Shown: positions 1-8,322 of the stretch, piece after piece | Layout: each line of letters begins with the position of its first letter | How positions within the stretch are numbered: the first letter of the stretch is position 1 | Origin: Streptomyces hiroshimensis | GTDB taxonomy: Bacteria > Actinomycetota > Actinomycetes > Streptomycetales > Streptomycetaceae | Reading direction: 5' to 3' | DNA length: 64,000 bases | Assembly: GCF_014650335.1 (NCBI RefSeq) | Contig: NZ_BMUT01000005.1 | Coordinates: 62,001-126,000 of the forward strand | Program-made: the position numbers and the translations under genes | The notes under the pieces: generated by a model | Seen by the model: only the letters and a program-made list of their open reading frames with translations | Databases searched by the model: none | What the model was told of the DNA's origin: nothing

Positions 1-315
1 GGGCAGGCCCTCGTCCCGTGCGGCGTCGACCAGAGCCTCAGGCACCTGCTCGTAGTTGACGCCGACCGCGAAGCCGAGGCCGACGACGCCTGCGCGCACG
101 AGGCGGCGGACATACTGCCGCATGGCCTCCGGATCCTCCGCGTCGATCTTCAGCGCGGTGATCAGCAGCAGCTCGCCGCCGTCCATCCACGGCACGGGGT
201 CGGCCAGCTCGCTGACGTGTGCCCAGCGGACGGGCCTGTCCAGCCGGTCCTCCCCCGCGAGGACCGCGAGCTTCAGCGCGGAGTGGTGGACGAGTGAGGC
301 GAGCGTGAGGGGCAT
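1..315 (-). CDS. PucR-family transcriptional regulator, N-terminal part only
   Basis: The first 105 codons of a gene whose 3' part lies beyond the left edge, starting at the ATG at 315. The product begins MPLTLASLVHHSALKLAVL and continues with WAHVSELADPVPWMDGGELL and a later GVVGLGFAVG segment. This is the pattern of the PucR N-terminal ligand-sensing domain (purine catabolism regulator-like). Family members normally end in a PucR-type helix-turn-helix, which is not visible here. It sits beside gabT and the polyamine genes, so a nitrogen-metabolism role is plausible, but that is inference. Confidence 0.8.
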   Translation of the reverse strand, partial: MPLTLASLVHHSALKLAVLAGEDRLDRPVRWAHVSELADPVPWMDGGELLLITALKIDAEDPEAMRQYVRRLVRAGVVGLGFAVGVNYEQVPEALVDAARDEGLP

Positions 316-414
316 GGCACCTTCGGAGGGGCGTCGTGGCAAAAGTGCCGTCGCGTATGAACATCTGTGACCGATTCTGCCTCAGTGGAGCAATCACCGG
401 TAACACGAGCCGGT

Positions 415-2676
415 TCACCGCTGCAGATCGACGAGCACCGGCGGCGCGCTGTTCCCCCGCACGGAGGTCACGGACAGCACGGCATGCCCCGCAGGCACCG
501 CGTGCGCCAGCTCCGACGCGGACCAGCGCTCCCGTTCCACCTTGCGCACCGTCACCGACTGGGCGGTCACCGCGCGCCCCGTGACCAGCCTGCGCACCAC
601 GTGAGTGACGCGGGTCAGCGGCTCGTGGGCAATGACCTGACGGTCGGTGACGTCGCGGGTCTCCACCCACTCCTTGCCCCACACCTCCGCGAAGCGCGCC
701 CCGTCCCAGGTGGTGACGCCGGAGAACGCCATGCGGCAGCCGACGGAGCCCAGCAGCGCACTGCGCAGGGACTCGGGTACGTCGTCGAGCGTACGGAGGG
801 TGAGCAGCGCCCCCGCATTGGCCGAACGGAGCCGCGCCAGGCCCCGTACGGCCTCGGGGGTGACGGCGTGGGTGGCGTCGTCGAGGACGAGGCACGCGAA
901 GAGGGAGCGGTCGCCCCGGGCGACCGCGCACTCCGTGAACTGGGCGAGGACGAGCCGGGCCAGCATCCGTGACGCCTCGGCGTGCCCGCGCTCGGGCAGG
1001 TCGATCCGTACGCGCAGGGGGTGCTCCAGGGCGCGCAGGGAGAAGGTGCGCGAAGGGTCGGTGGTGTCGAAGAAGCGAGCGAAGGCGGGGCGGTCGAGCA
1101 GTGCGAGGCGGTCGGCGAGCATGGGGCCCGCGTCACCGGGGCGGTGCGCCTGGCGCTCCCGCGCGTCGATCTCGCGGATGAGCGCTTCCTGCCCCGCGTC
1201 CGTGAGGGCGGCGCGCAGGGAGGCCACAGCGGCGGGCGTACCGTCCAGGAGCTCGCGCAGTTCGGGGACGGACGGGAAGCGGCCGTGAGCGGCCCGGTAG
1301 GGGCCGAGGATCTGCGCCAGGGCGGTCGCGGCCCGGCGGCCACCCTCACCCGGCAGTGTGGCGGTGAGGTCGCCCACGAGGCCTTCGGCGAGGACTGCGG
1401 CGGCCTCGTCGGGGTCGTCGGTGCCGCCGTAGAGGTCGAGGTCATACGCGGAGTCCGGTCGGCCGATGCGCACCACGACGTCGAACGCCCCGTCGGGCGC
1501 GAGCCCCGCCCCCGCCGCGCCGACCGCGACGACGGCCGCCCGGCCGGCGAGCGCCTGCAGGCACAACGACTCCAGGACGGGGCGGCTCAGCCGGTCCGTC
1601 TTGCCGCTGCCGGGCGGCCCGACGGCGAGCAGGGAGGTACCCAGCAGACGGGGGTCGAGGGCGAACCCGGTACCCCGGTGCAGGTAGGGGTTGCGCTCGT
1701 CGTCCACGGCGGTGCCGATGCGCACCTGCCGGGTGACGAGGTCGTGGCGCGCGGCGCGTACGGGCAGATCGCGCGCACCGGACGGGTGCGCGCAGGCGGC
1801 CGCCCCGTGCCGCAGAACGGCTTCGGTGAACGCGGCGAGCCGTCCCGGCTGCACGCGTACGGTCTGCCAGGCGCGCTCGATACGGGAGTGGTCGACGTCG
1901 TTCATCAGCCCGGCCCGCGCTTCCGCGGCGAGCCGTTCCGCCGCCTCATGCGCGCCCGCGGCGCGCAGCTGGGGCCAGTCGGCCGGGTCCTGGTGCGGAC
2001 TGCCTCCCACGGCGGCCGGAAGGGCTCCTCCGTCGTCCCACAGCCGCGCCAGCAGGGGCGCAAAGTACCGCCGCCAGACCTGGGGCCAGCGCCCCAGGCG
2101 GCCGAAGACGCAGATGAGTACGCCGAGGCAGAGGGCGTAATAGATGTAGACGGTCCACACCGCCGCCATGCCCTGGTGCCACGAGTCGGGGGTCAGGACG
2201 GTCAGGGGCCACAACCAGTAGGAGCCGAGGTAGCCGTTCCACAGCAGAGACCCCAGCAGCCAGCCGCACAGGAGGGCGATGACCGCCCCGCTGAGGAGCT
2301 GCCGGCCCGGGATGCGGTCCGGTTCCTCCGGCGGCTTGGGGCGGTAGCCGTACGCCCAGATACCGGGGCCGGCAAAGACACGGGGCGTGCGGAGCCAGGC
2401 GAGGAACGGGGAACGGCTCTGCGGTGCCGCCCCGGGCGCCCTGCCGGGCTGCGGCGGCATCGCACGGGGCCGGGGCGGGGCCTCCGCAGGCGTGGCCGGC
2501 GGCGCGGCATGGGGCGCAGGAGGCGGCCCTGCGTGGGGCATGGGCGGATGAGCGGGCGGCCCTGCCGGCTGCCGGTGCCAGGGCTCGGCGTCGGCTGCCT
2601 GGGCGGGCGGTACGTCGGCCGCCCCAGGCAGCCGGCCCCGTGCGCCCGGTGCGTCGTACGTGCCCTCGTGCTCCAT
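415..2676 (-). CDS. Membrane-anchored P-loop ATPase, VirD4/TraG-like
   Basis: A 753-residue protein with a GAGGGG ribosome site before the ATG. Residues 1-95 are Pro/Ala/His-rich and probably disordered. Hydrophobic segments at about 128-160 and 168-192 look like two membrane helices. A Walker A motif (VGPPGSGKT, about 352-360) and a Walker B-like LFACLVLDD (about 592-600) mark the cytoplasmic ATPase domain. Such proteins are annotated in actinobacteria as ATP/GTP-binding or type IV coupling-protein-like. No relaxase or other conjugation gene is near, so the cargo is unknown. The N-terminus contains copies of the PHA motif discussed in the findings. It is divergent from gabT. Confidence 0.75.
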   Translation of the reverse strand: MEHEGTYDAPGARGRLPGAADVPPAQAADAEPWHRQPAGPPAHPPMPHAGPPPAPHAAPPATPAEAPPRPRAMPPQPGRAPGAAPQSRSPFLAWLRTPRVFAGPGIWAYGYRPKPPEEPDRIPGRQLLSGAVIALLCGWLLGSLLWNGYLGSYWLWPLTVLTPDSWHQGMAAVWTVYIYYALCLGVLICVFGRLGRWPQVWRRYFAPLLARLWDDGGALPAAVGGSPHQDPADWPQLRAAGAHEAAERLAAEARAGLMNDVDHSRIERAWQTVRVQPGRLAAFTEAVLRHGAAACAHPSGARDLPVRAARHDLVTRQVRIGTAVDDERNPYLHRGTGFALDPRLLGTSLLAVGPPGSGKTDRLSRPVLESLCLQALAGRAAVVAVGAAGAGLAPDGAFDVVVRIGRPDSAYDLDLYGGTDDPDEAAAVLAEGLVGDLTATLPGEGGRRAATALAQILGPYRAAHGRFPSVPELRELLDGTPAAVASLRAALTDAGQEALIREIDARERQAHRPGDAGPMLADRLALLDRPAFARFFDTTDPSRTFSLRALEHPLRVRIDLPERGHAEASRMLARLVLAQFTECAVARGDRSLFACLVLDDATHAVTPEAVRGLARLRSANAGALLTLRTLDDVPESLRSALLGSVGCRMAFSGVTTWDGARFAEVWGKEWVETRDVTDRQVIAHEPLTRVTHVVRRLVTGRAVTAQSVTVRKVERERWSASELAHAVPAGHAVLSVTSVRGNSAPPVLVDLQR

Positions 2677-2959
2677 CGCTGCCCCTCGCCCCCCGCCCGG
2701 CCGACTTCTGGCTTCTCGTCTGAGTGCGCGCCGCCGCTCAATCTAGTGGTCGGCCGTGGCGGGTTCAGCGTCCCGGGCCACGCCGAGCGCATGATCACCC
2801 GGAGAACGTGCTGACAGACATCTCGCGCCCCGCCATGTCCGGTACGGACAACGCGACGCGCCCACTTCTCCCGAACGGAACATGCCCGACCCCCGCTCCC
2901 GCCCCTAGCCTGCGACTAAAAGTCCGACCGAAGCCCGTTCTCTCCCCCTGGAGCACCTC
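2677..2959. promoter_or_regulatory. Divergent promoter region with 15-bp palindrome
   Basis: This 283-bp gap lies between the divergently read ATPase gene and gabT and must hold both promoters. A perfect palindrome, TGTCCGGTACGGACA, lies at 2836-2850, about 110 bp before the gabT start. It is a candidate operator, perhaps for the adjacent PucR-type regulator, but nothing in the sequence proves this. I found no confident -10/-35 pair. Confidence 0.4.
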
Positions 2960-4309
2960 ATGACCGAACTGACTGGAGGCCCGGCCCTCCCCCAGGAGCG
3001 CCGCATCGTCACCGCGATCCCCGGCCCGAAGTCGCAGGAGCTGCTGGCCCGGAAGAACGCGGCGGTCGCGGGTGGCGTGGGCCTGACGCTGCCGGTGTTC
3101 ACCAAGCGTGCCGGCGGTGGCGTGATCGAGGACGTGGACGGCAACTCGCTGATCGACTTCGGCTCCGGCATCGCCGTGACCTCGGTCGGCAACTCCGCCG
3201 AGGCCGTGGTGCGCCGCGCCGTCGCGCAGCTCGCCGACTTCACCCACACCTGTTTCATGGTGACGCCCTACGAGGGCTACGTGGAGGTCTGCGAGAAGCT
3301 CGCCGAGCTGACGCCGGGTGACCACGCCAAGAAGTCCGCGCTGTTCAACTCGGGCGCCGAGGCCGTCGAGAACGCGGTGAAGATCGCCCGCTCGTACACC
3401 AAGCGCCAGGCCGTCGTCGTCTTCGACCATGGCTACCACGGCCGTACGAACCTGACGATGGCTCTCACCGCCAAGAACATGCCGTACAAGCACGGCTTCG
3501 GCCCGTTCGCCCCCGAGGTCTACCGCGTGCCGGTGGCCTACGGCTACCGCTGGCCCACCGGCCCGGAGAACTGCGCCGAGGAGGCCGCGGCCCAGGCCAT
3601 CGACGCCATGACCAAGCAGGTCGGCGCCGACAACATCGCCGCGATCATCATCGAGCCGGTGCTGGGCGAGGGCGGCTTCATCGAGCCGGCCAAGGGCTTC
3701 CTCCCGCGCATCGCGCAGTTCGCGAAGGACAACGGCATCGTCTTCGTCGCGGACGAGATCCAGTCCGGCTTCTGCCGCACGGGCCAGTGGTTCGCGTGTG
3801 AGGACGAGGGCGTCGTCCCCGACCTGATCACCACGGCCAAGGGCATCGCGGGCGGCCTGCCGCTCGCCGCCGTCACCGGCCGCGCGGAGATCATGGACGC
3901 GGCGCACGCGGGTGGCCTGGGCGGCACCTACGGCGGCAACCCGGTGGCTTGCGCGGCGGCGCTCGGCGCCATCGAGACCATGCGCGAGCTGGACCTCAAC
4001 GCGAAGGCCAAGCGCATCGAGGAGGTCATGAAGGGCCGCCTCTCCGCCATGCAGGAGAAGTTCGACATCATCGGCGACATCCGCGGCCGCGGCGCCATGA
4101 TCGCGATCGAGCTGGTGAAGTCCGGCACCAAGGACCCCAACCCGGAGGCCGCCGGCGCGCTTGCCAAGGCCTGCCACGCGGAGGGCCTGCTGGTGCTCAC
4201 CTGCGGCACGTACGGCAACGTGCTGCGTTTCCTGCCGCCGCTGGTGATCGGTGAGGACCTGCTCAACGAGGGTCTGGACATCATCGAGGCCGCTTTCGCC
4301 CGCCTGTAG
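2960..4309 (+). CDS. gabT: 4-aminobutyrate aminotransferase
   Basis: A class III PLP-dependent aminotransferase of 449 residues, the usual GabT length. The cofactor lysine is K294 in TTAKGIAGGLPLAAVTG, and the pyridine-nitrogen aspartate is D265 in FVADEIQSGF. The phosphate-binding segment NSGAEAVENAVKIAR is present. It would transfer the amino group of GABA to 2-oxoglutarate, giving succinate semialdehyde, the last transamination of the putrescine-to-GABA route encoded further right. A GGAG ribosome site precedes the ATG. Confidence 0.93.
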   Translation: MTELTGGPALPQERRIVTAIPGPKSQELLARKNAAVAGGVGLTLPVFTKRAGGGVIEDVDGNSLIDFGSGIAVTSVGNSAEAVVRRAVAQLADFTHTCFMVTPYEGYVEVCEKLAELTPGDHAKKSALFNSGAEAVENAVKIARSYTKRQAVVVFDHGYHGRTNLTMALTAKNMPYKHGFGPFAPEVYRVPVAYGYRWPTGPENCAEEAAAQAIDAMTKQVGADNIAAIIIEPVLGEGGFIEPAKGFLPRIAQFAKDNGIVFVADEIQSGFCRTGQWFACEDEGVVPDLITTAKGIAGGLPLAAVTGRAEIMDAAHAGGLGGTYGGNPVACAAALGAIETMRELDLNAKAKRIEEVMKGRLSAMQEKFDIIGDIRGRGAMIAIELVKSGTKDPNPEAAGALAKACHAEGLLVLTCGTYGNVLRFLPPLVIGEDLLNEGLDIIEAAFARL

Positions 4310-4411
4310 CCGCCGGTGAGGGGGGATGCGGGTGAAGAACCTGTGCGGAGCGGGTGGTGGACGGGTGATCCGGCTGTCCGGACCGCCCGCCCTGCCGTAC
4401 GGTTTCTGCAG

Positions 4412-5449
4412 ATGAGAGAAACACCTCGTCCGCAGGGGACTGCGGACGGAGCCGAGCCGGTACTTCCCCAGTGCCGACCCGGCCGTGCCTTCGCGCACAC
4501 CACTGGAGCCCTGCGCTCCGGACATCCTCACCGATCGGATGGCCGCCCGCCCCATACCCCCCGGGGCGCGCGGCACCCCGGTCCCCACGGCGGCCTCGGA
4601 ACCTCCCCCCCTGTTCCGGGGCCGCCGGCACGATCCCGCCTCGTGTGCGGGCTCTTCCCGGCGTTCTGTGCGCTGCTCTTCGCTCTGGTCACCTGGCAGG
4701 TCGCGGCGCGTGGCCCCGTGCGGATGCTCGACGAGGACCTCGGCCGTACGGTGGCGGACTCCTCGTTCCCCGGCTCAGTCGCGCAATTCTTCGCCGACCT
4801 CGGAAACGCATCGGTCGCGGTGCCCGTGCTGGTCGCGGCCATGGCCGTGTCCGCGCTGCTGCGTCGCCGCGGCCCCAGGCCGTGGCTGCCGCCGATATGG
4901 GCGACCCTCACCATGGCGGCCGTACCGGCCGTCGTCGTACCGCTGAAGTCCTGGATCGGCCGCACGGGGCCGCCGGCCATGGCCGCGACCGGGGCACACG
5001 ACGGCTTCTTCCCTTCAGGGCATACGGCCACTGCTGCTGTCGCGTACGGCGCGGCCGCACTCCTGCTTCTGGCGCCCCGTGCCGACTCGTTCCGTACGCC
5101 GCCCCATGCCGACGCCTCCGTGACGCCGCCCCATGCGGAGCCCGCCCGCGCCCTGCCCCGTGCCGCCCTCGCCCACGCGGCGCCCCATGCCGGGCCTGAC
5201 GGCATGAGGCGCCGCCACCGCCACGCGCGCGCACGCGCGTGTGCGGCCACCGCATACGTCCTGCTGAACGCGGGCGTGGCGACCGGCCTGGTGCGGTGCG
5301 GCTATCACTGGCCGCTGGACGTGGTGGGCGCATGGTGCCTGGCCGGGGTGCTGCTGTGGGGGCTGGCAAGGGCCCTCACCCGTCCTGTCCGTCGGCCAGG
5401 CTCGCGGCAGCCTCGTGCATCGACAGCTCCAGCAGCGCCGGGTCGGTGA
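4412..5449 (+). CDS. PAP2-superfamily membrane phosphatase
   Basis: The PAP2 signature is complete: LKSWIGRTGP, FPSGHTATA and a final VRCGYHWPLDV with the catalytic histidine. Several hydrophobic helices surround these. It probably dephosphorylates a lipid phosphate at the membrane. Between the second and third motifs is a non-family insertion of about 50 residues rich in PHA and Ala/Arg (DNA about 5095-5250). The start is uncertain. No good ribosome site precedes the ATG at 4412, a GTG at 4316 directly follows gabT, and GTG 4643 would give only the conserved part. Between 4539 and about 4635 another frame looks more coding-like, so a frameshift is possible. The 3' end overlaps the convergent gene at 5376 by 74 bp. 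Confidence 0.7.
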   Translation: MRETPRPQGTADGAEPVLPQCRPGRAFAHTTGALRSGHPHRSDGRPPHTPRGARHPGPHGGLGTSPPVPGPPARSRLVCGLFPAFCALLFALVTWQVAARGPVRMLDEDLGRTVADSSFPGSVAQFFADLGNASVAVPVLVAAMAVSALLRRRGPRPWLPPIWATLTMAAVPAVVVPLKSWIGRTGPPAMAATGAHDGFFPSGHTATAAVAYGAAALLLLAPRADSFRTPPHADASVTPPHAEPARALPRAALAHAAPHAGPDGMRRRHRHARARACAATAYVLLNAGVATGLVRCGYHWPLDVVGAWCLAGVLLWGLARALTRPVRRPGSRQPRASTAPAAPGR

Positions 5450-5837
5450 GCGTGCCGTTGCCGTCGGGCGGCACCACCCAGCGGAGGCCGGAAGCCGCCC
5501 GCCCCGGATGAGGGACGACGACCCAGCTGCCGGCCCCGGCGGCCCGTACCCCTGTGGCGAACCATCCCGCGGCAGTGCCCGGGGGGACGAAGAAGCCCAT
5601 GCGGCAGTCACCGAAGTCGGCCAGGACGGGCCCGACCCGCTCGGTGCAGTGGGTCAGGATCTCCAGCGTGGGGCGGCCCAGCTCGCTGGGGAGGATGAGG
5701 ACGTCCCAGAGCTTGCCAGCGGGCAGCAGCGCCACCCCGAGGGGGTTGCGTTCCCACTCCCACCGGCAGGTCCCGGGGTCGGGTGCAGCTGTCGCCAGCC
5801 ACTCCACCGCGCTCCGCTTCCCCGCGTCGTCATTCAT
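5376..5837 (-). CDS. Short PrimPol-fold-like protein, function unknown
   Basis: A 153-residue soluble protein with a clear GGAGG ribosome site before its ATG. Its middle (ALLPAGKLWDVLIL, then MGFFVPPGTAAGW and SGLRWVVPP) lines up by eye with the larger protein at 61998-62675 (VLLPVGRSFDVLEV, LFFVAPGAAGEL, GPMRWLRPP). That larger protein has the cysteine motif of actinobacterial 'bifunctional DNA primase/polymerase' N-terminal proteins. This copy lacks the cysteine region and the acidic metal-binding pair, so it is unlikely to polymerise DNA. It converges on the PAP2 gene. Confidence 0.65.
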   Translation of the reverse strand: MNDDAGKRSAVEWLATAAPDPGTCRWEWERNPLGVALLPAGKLWDVLILPSELGRPTLEILTHCTERVGPVLADFGDCRMGFFVPPGTAAGWFATGVRAAGAGSWVVVPHPGRAASGLRWVVPPDGNGTLTDPALLELSMHEAAASLADGQDG

Positions 5838-6074
5838 GGCGGTGCCTCCGTTCCGTGTTCGCTCGTCCTGCGTTCACGGATGGAGAGGCCGCGGAGTGCG
5901 GATCATTACGCGGGTTTCCGGGACCGACCGGTGGTGAAGGGTTCACTGTCCGCAGGCTTGCGTGCTCCGGTGCGCCCTGAAGGCGCACCGGTGGGAGACC
6001 GGCGCCCGCATGGGGCCCGGGCACGAGCGGGGCATGGGGCCCGGGCACGAGGCCCCCGGCCCCATGCCGCCCCC
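5838..6074. repeat. Intergenic region with GCATGGGGCCC repeats
   Basis: The gap between the PuuB-like gene and the short PrimPol-like gene. Around 6008-6065 it has two direct copies of GCATGGGGCCCGGGCACGAG spaced 23 bp apart, and one inverted copy (GGCCCCATGCCG). They belong to the interspersed GCRYGGGGC motif family described in the findings. The terminator hairpin at 5967-5991 is listed separately. Confidence 0.6.
5967..5991 (-). terminator. Intrinsic terminator after the pot-puuB operon
   Basis: A perfect 10-bp stem, CCGGTGCGCC with GGCGCACCGG, around a 5-nt loop, about 85 bp past the stop of the PuuB-like gene. There is no U tract, as is common in Streptomyces terminators. It could act in both directions. 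Confidence 0.6.
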
Positions 6075-7487
6075 TCAGCTGTCGAAGCCCAGGCCGACCT
6101 TGTCCATGGCCTTGAGCCAGAGGTTGCGGCGACCGCCGTTCTCGTCGGCCTTCGTCATCGACCACTGGGTGATGCCGATGCCCATGGAGCGCACGGGCTC
6201 GGGCGGGAACGGCAGCGGCTTGCTGCGCACCATCTCCAGTTCGGTCCTCTCGGTGCGCTTCCCGGAGAGCAGGTCGAGCATGACGTCGGCGCCGAAGCGG
6301 GTGGCGCCGACGCCGAGCCCGGTGTAGCCGAGCGCGTAGGCGACCTTGCCGCCGTGCGCCGTACCGAAGAAGGCCGAGAACCGCGAGCAGGTGTCGATGG
6401 CGCCGCCCCAGGCGTGGGTGAAGCGCACGCCTTCGAGCTGCGGGAAGCAGCGGAAGAAGTGTTCGGCGAGCTTCTGGTAGGTGGCGGGGTGGTGGTCGTA
6501 CTCCGCCCGGACGCCGCCGCCGTAGTGGTAGACGATGTCGTAACCGCCCCACAAGATGCGGTGGTCGGGCGTGATGCGGAAGTAGTGGAAGTGGTTGGCG
6601 GCGTCCCCCAGTCCCTGCCGTCCCTTCCAGCCGACGGCGTCGAGTTGTTCGGCGTTCAGGGGCTCCGTCATCAGCGCGTAGTCGTAGACGGGGGCGATGT
6701 ACGGGCGGACGCGCTTGACGAGCGAGGGGAAGGCGTTGGTGCCGAGCGCGGCGTGCCGGGCGTAGACGCGCCCGTAGGGGGTGCGTACGGCGATGCCGGC
6801 GGCGCGGGAGGACAGTTCGGTGCCCGGCGTGTGCTCGTAGATGCGCACCCCGAGCTCCGTGCAGGCGCGCTTGAGGCCCCAGGCGAGCCGGGCGGGGTGC
6901 AGCATCGCCACGCCGTCGCGGTCCCAGAGGCCGGCGAGGAAGGTCGGGGAGTGGACCTCGGCGCGCAGGGCGTCCCGGTCGAGGTACTCGTATCCGGTGA
7001 TGCCGAGGGCGTCGAGTTCCTCTGCGGCCTCCTGCAGCTCGTGCACCTGGTGCGGGGCGGTGGCGATGTCGATCTCACCGGTGCGCTCGAAGTCGCAGTC
7101 GATGCCGTGGCGGGCGAGAGTGGCCTCGATGTCGTCGAGGTTCTGCAGGCCGAGTTTGTTCAGTGTGGTGAGCTCGTCCGGCCAGCGTGCCGCGCCGTTG
7201 GCCCACCCGTGGGTGAGGGAGGCCGAGCAGAAGCCGCCGTTGCGGCCTGAGGCCGCCCAGCCGGTCTCCTGGGCCTCGATGAGGACGACGTCCCGGCCGG
7301 GGTCGCGCTCCTTGGCGAGGAGCGCGGTCCACAGGCCGGAGTATCCGCCGCCGACGACGAGCAGGTCGCAGTGCTCGTCGCCGACGAGCGCGGGGAGCGC
7401 CTCCGGCCGGGAGGGGTCGTCGAGCCAGTAGGGCCGGGGAGCGGCGTCGGAAAGTGCTTGGACAGGGTTCATGGCACGAGCGGCCAT
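6075..7487 (-). CDS. FAD-dependent amine oxidoreductase, PuuB-like
   Basis: A 470-residue DAO-type flavoprotein. The N-terminal dinucleotide fold is seen in DLLVVGGGYSGLWTALL (about 41-57), followed by VVLIEAQETGWAASGRNGG, the signature shared with gamma-glutamylputrescine oxidase. It would oxidise a (glutamyl)putrescine to an aldehyde for the dehydrogenases nearby. It is the last gene of the potDABC operon and lies 4 nt after the permease stop, with an AAGGAG ribosome site inside the end of that permease gene, so coupling is likely. Whether the substrate is free or gamma-glutamylated is not decided by the sequence. No gamma-glutamylputrescine synthetase is in the window. Confidence 0.85.
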   Translation of the reverse strand: MAARAMNPVQALSDAAPRPYWLDDPSRPEALPALVGDEHCDLLVVGGGYSGLWTALLAKERDPGRDVVLIEAQETGWAASGRNGGFCSASLTHGWANGAARWPDELTTLNKLGLQNLDDIEATLARHGIDCDFERTGEIDIATAPHQVHELQEAAEELDALGITGYEYLDRDALRAEVHSPTFLAGLWDRDGVAMLHPARLAWGLKRACTELGVRIYEHTPGTELSSRAAGIAVRTPYGRVYARHAALGTNAFPSLVKRVRPYIAPVYDYALMTEPLNAEQLDAVGWKGRQGLGDAANHFHYFRITPDHRILWGGYDIVYHYGGGVRAEYDHHPATYQKLAEHFFRCFPQLEGVRFTHAWGGAIDTCSRFSAFFGTAHGGKVAYALGYTGLGVGATRFGADVMLDLLSGKRTERTELEMVRSKPLPFPPEPVRSMGIGITQWSMTKADENGGRRNLWLKAMDKVGLGFDS

Positions 7488-7491
7488 GTTC

Positions 7492-8322
7492 TCAGCTCCT
7501 TTTTCGGCGCCCGCCGATCAGTTGACCGACGAGGACGCACAGCACGGCGACGGCGAACATCGCCGTTCCGATGACATTGATTTGAACGGGTGTGCCCCGT
7601 TGTGCGGATCCCCAGACGAACATGGGGAAGGTCACAGTCGAGCCGGCGTTGAAGTTGGTGATGATGAAGTCGTCGAAGGACAGGGCGAAGGAGAGCAGGG
7701 CGCCGGCCACGATGCCCGGGGCTGCGATCGGGAGGGTGACCCGCAGGAAGGTCTGCAGCGGGGTGGCGTAGAGGTCCTGGGCGGCTTGTTCGAGCCGGGG
7801 GTCCATGGACATCACGCGGGCCTTGACGGCCGTCACCACGAAGCTCAGGCAGAACGTGATGTGGGCGATCAGGATGGTCCAGAAGCCGAAGGTGACGCCC
7901 ATGTTGAGGAAGAGGGTGGCCAGCGAGGCGGCCATGACGACCTCTGGCATGGCCATCGGCAGAAAGATCAGGGTGCTGACGGAGGACCGGGCGCGGAAGC
8001 GGTAGCGGGCGAGCGCGAAGGCGAGCGCCGTGCCCAGCACGGTGGCGCCCACGGTGGCCCAGACGGCGATCTGCAGGCTCAGCGAGAGGGATCCGCACAG
8101 GTCGGCGACGCCGCACGGGTCGGTCCAGGCATCGGTGGAGAAGCGCTGCCACTCGTAGTTGAAGCGGCCGTTGGGCTTGTTGAACGAGAAGACGGTGACG
8201 ACGACGTTGGGCAGCACGAGGTAGGCCAGTGTGGCCAGCCCCGCGAGCACGACGAGGTTGCGGCGCAGCCACCGCACGGGGCGGCTGGAGAGGACGGCCT
8301 GGCGGGCGGGCGTAGCAGTCAT
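7492..8322 (-). CDS. potC: Spermidine/putrescine ABC permease
   Basis: A 276-residue inner-membrane permease with about six hydrophobic helices and the EAA-type loop EQAAQDLYATPLQTFLRVTLP, which docks the ATPase. The SFALSFDDFIITNF segment is typical of PotC. The start overlaps the potB stop by one base (TGATG), implying translational coupling. It forms a heterodimeric pore with PotB. Confidence 0.88.
   Translation of the reverse strand: MTATPARQAVLSSRPVRWLRRNLVVLAGLATLAYLVLPNVVVTVFSFNKPNGRFNYEWQRFSTDAWTDPCGVADLCGSLSLSLQIAVWATVGATVLGTALAFALARYRFRARSSVSTLIFLPMAMPEVVMAASLATLFLNMGVTFGFWTILIAHITFCLSFVVTAVKARVMSMDPRLEQAAQDLYATPLQTFLRVTLPIAAPGIVAGALLSFALSFDDFIITNFNAGSTVTFPMFVWGSAQRGTPVQINVIGTAMFAVAVLCVLVGQLIGGRRKRS

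Noticed and set aside
982..2814. Long open frame on the plus strand opposite the membrane ATPase
   Set aside because: It is the antisense frame of a high-GC gene with third-position bias and encodes Arg/Gly/Val-rich sequence without domains. Similar shadows lie at about 5415-7250, 27052-30051, 50950-53832 and 53933-55669.
4539..4946. Separate small gene beginning MAARPIPPGARG
   Set aside because: It has no domain and runs through the PAP2 coding region in the wrong frame. It is better treated as evidence about the PAP2 start or a frameshift.
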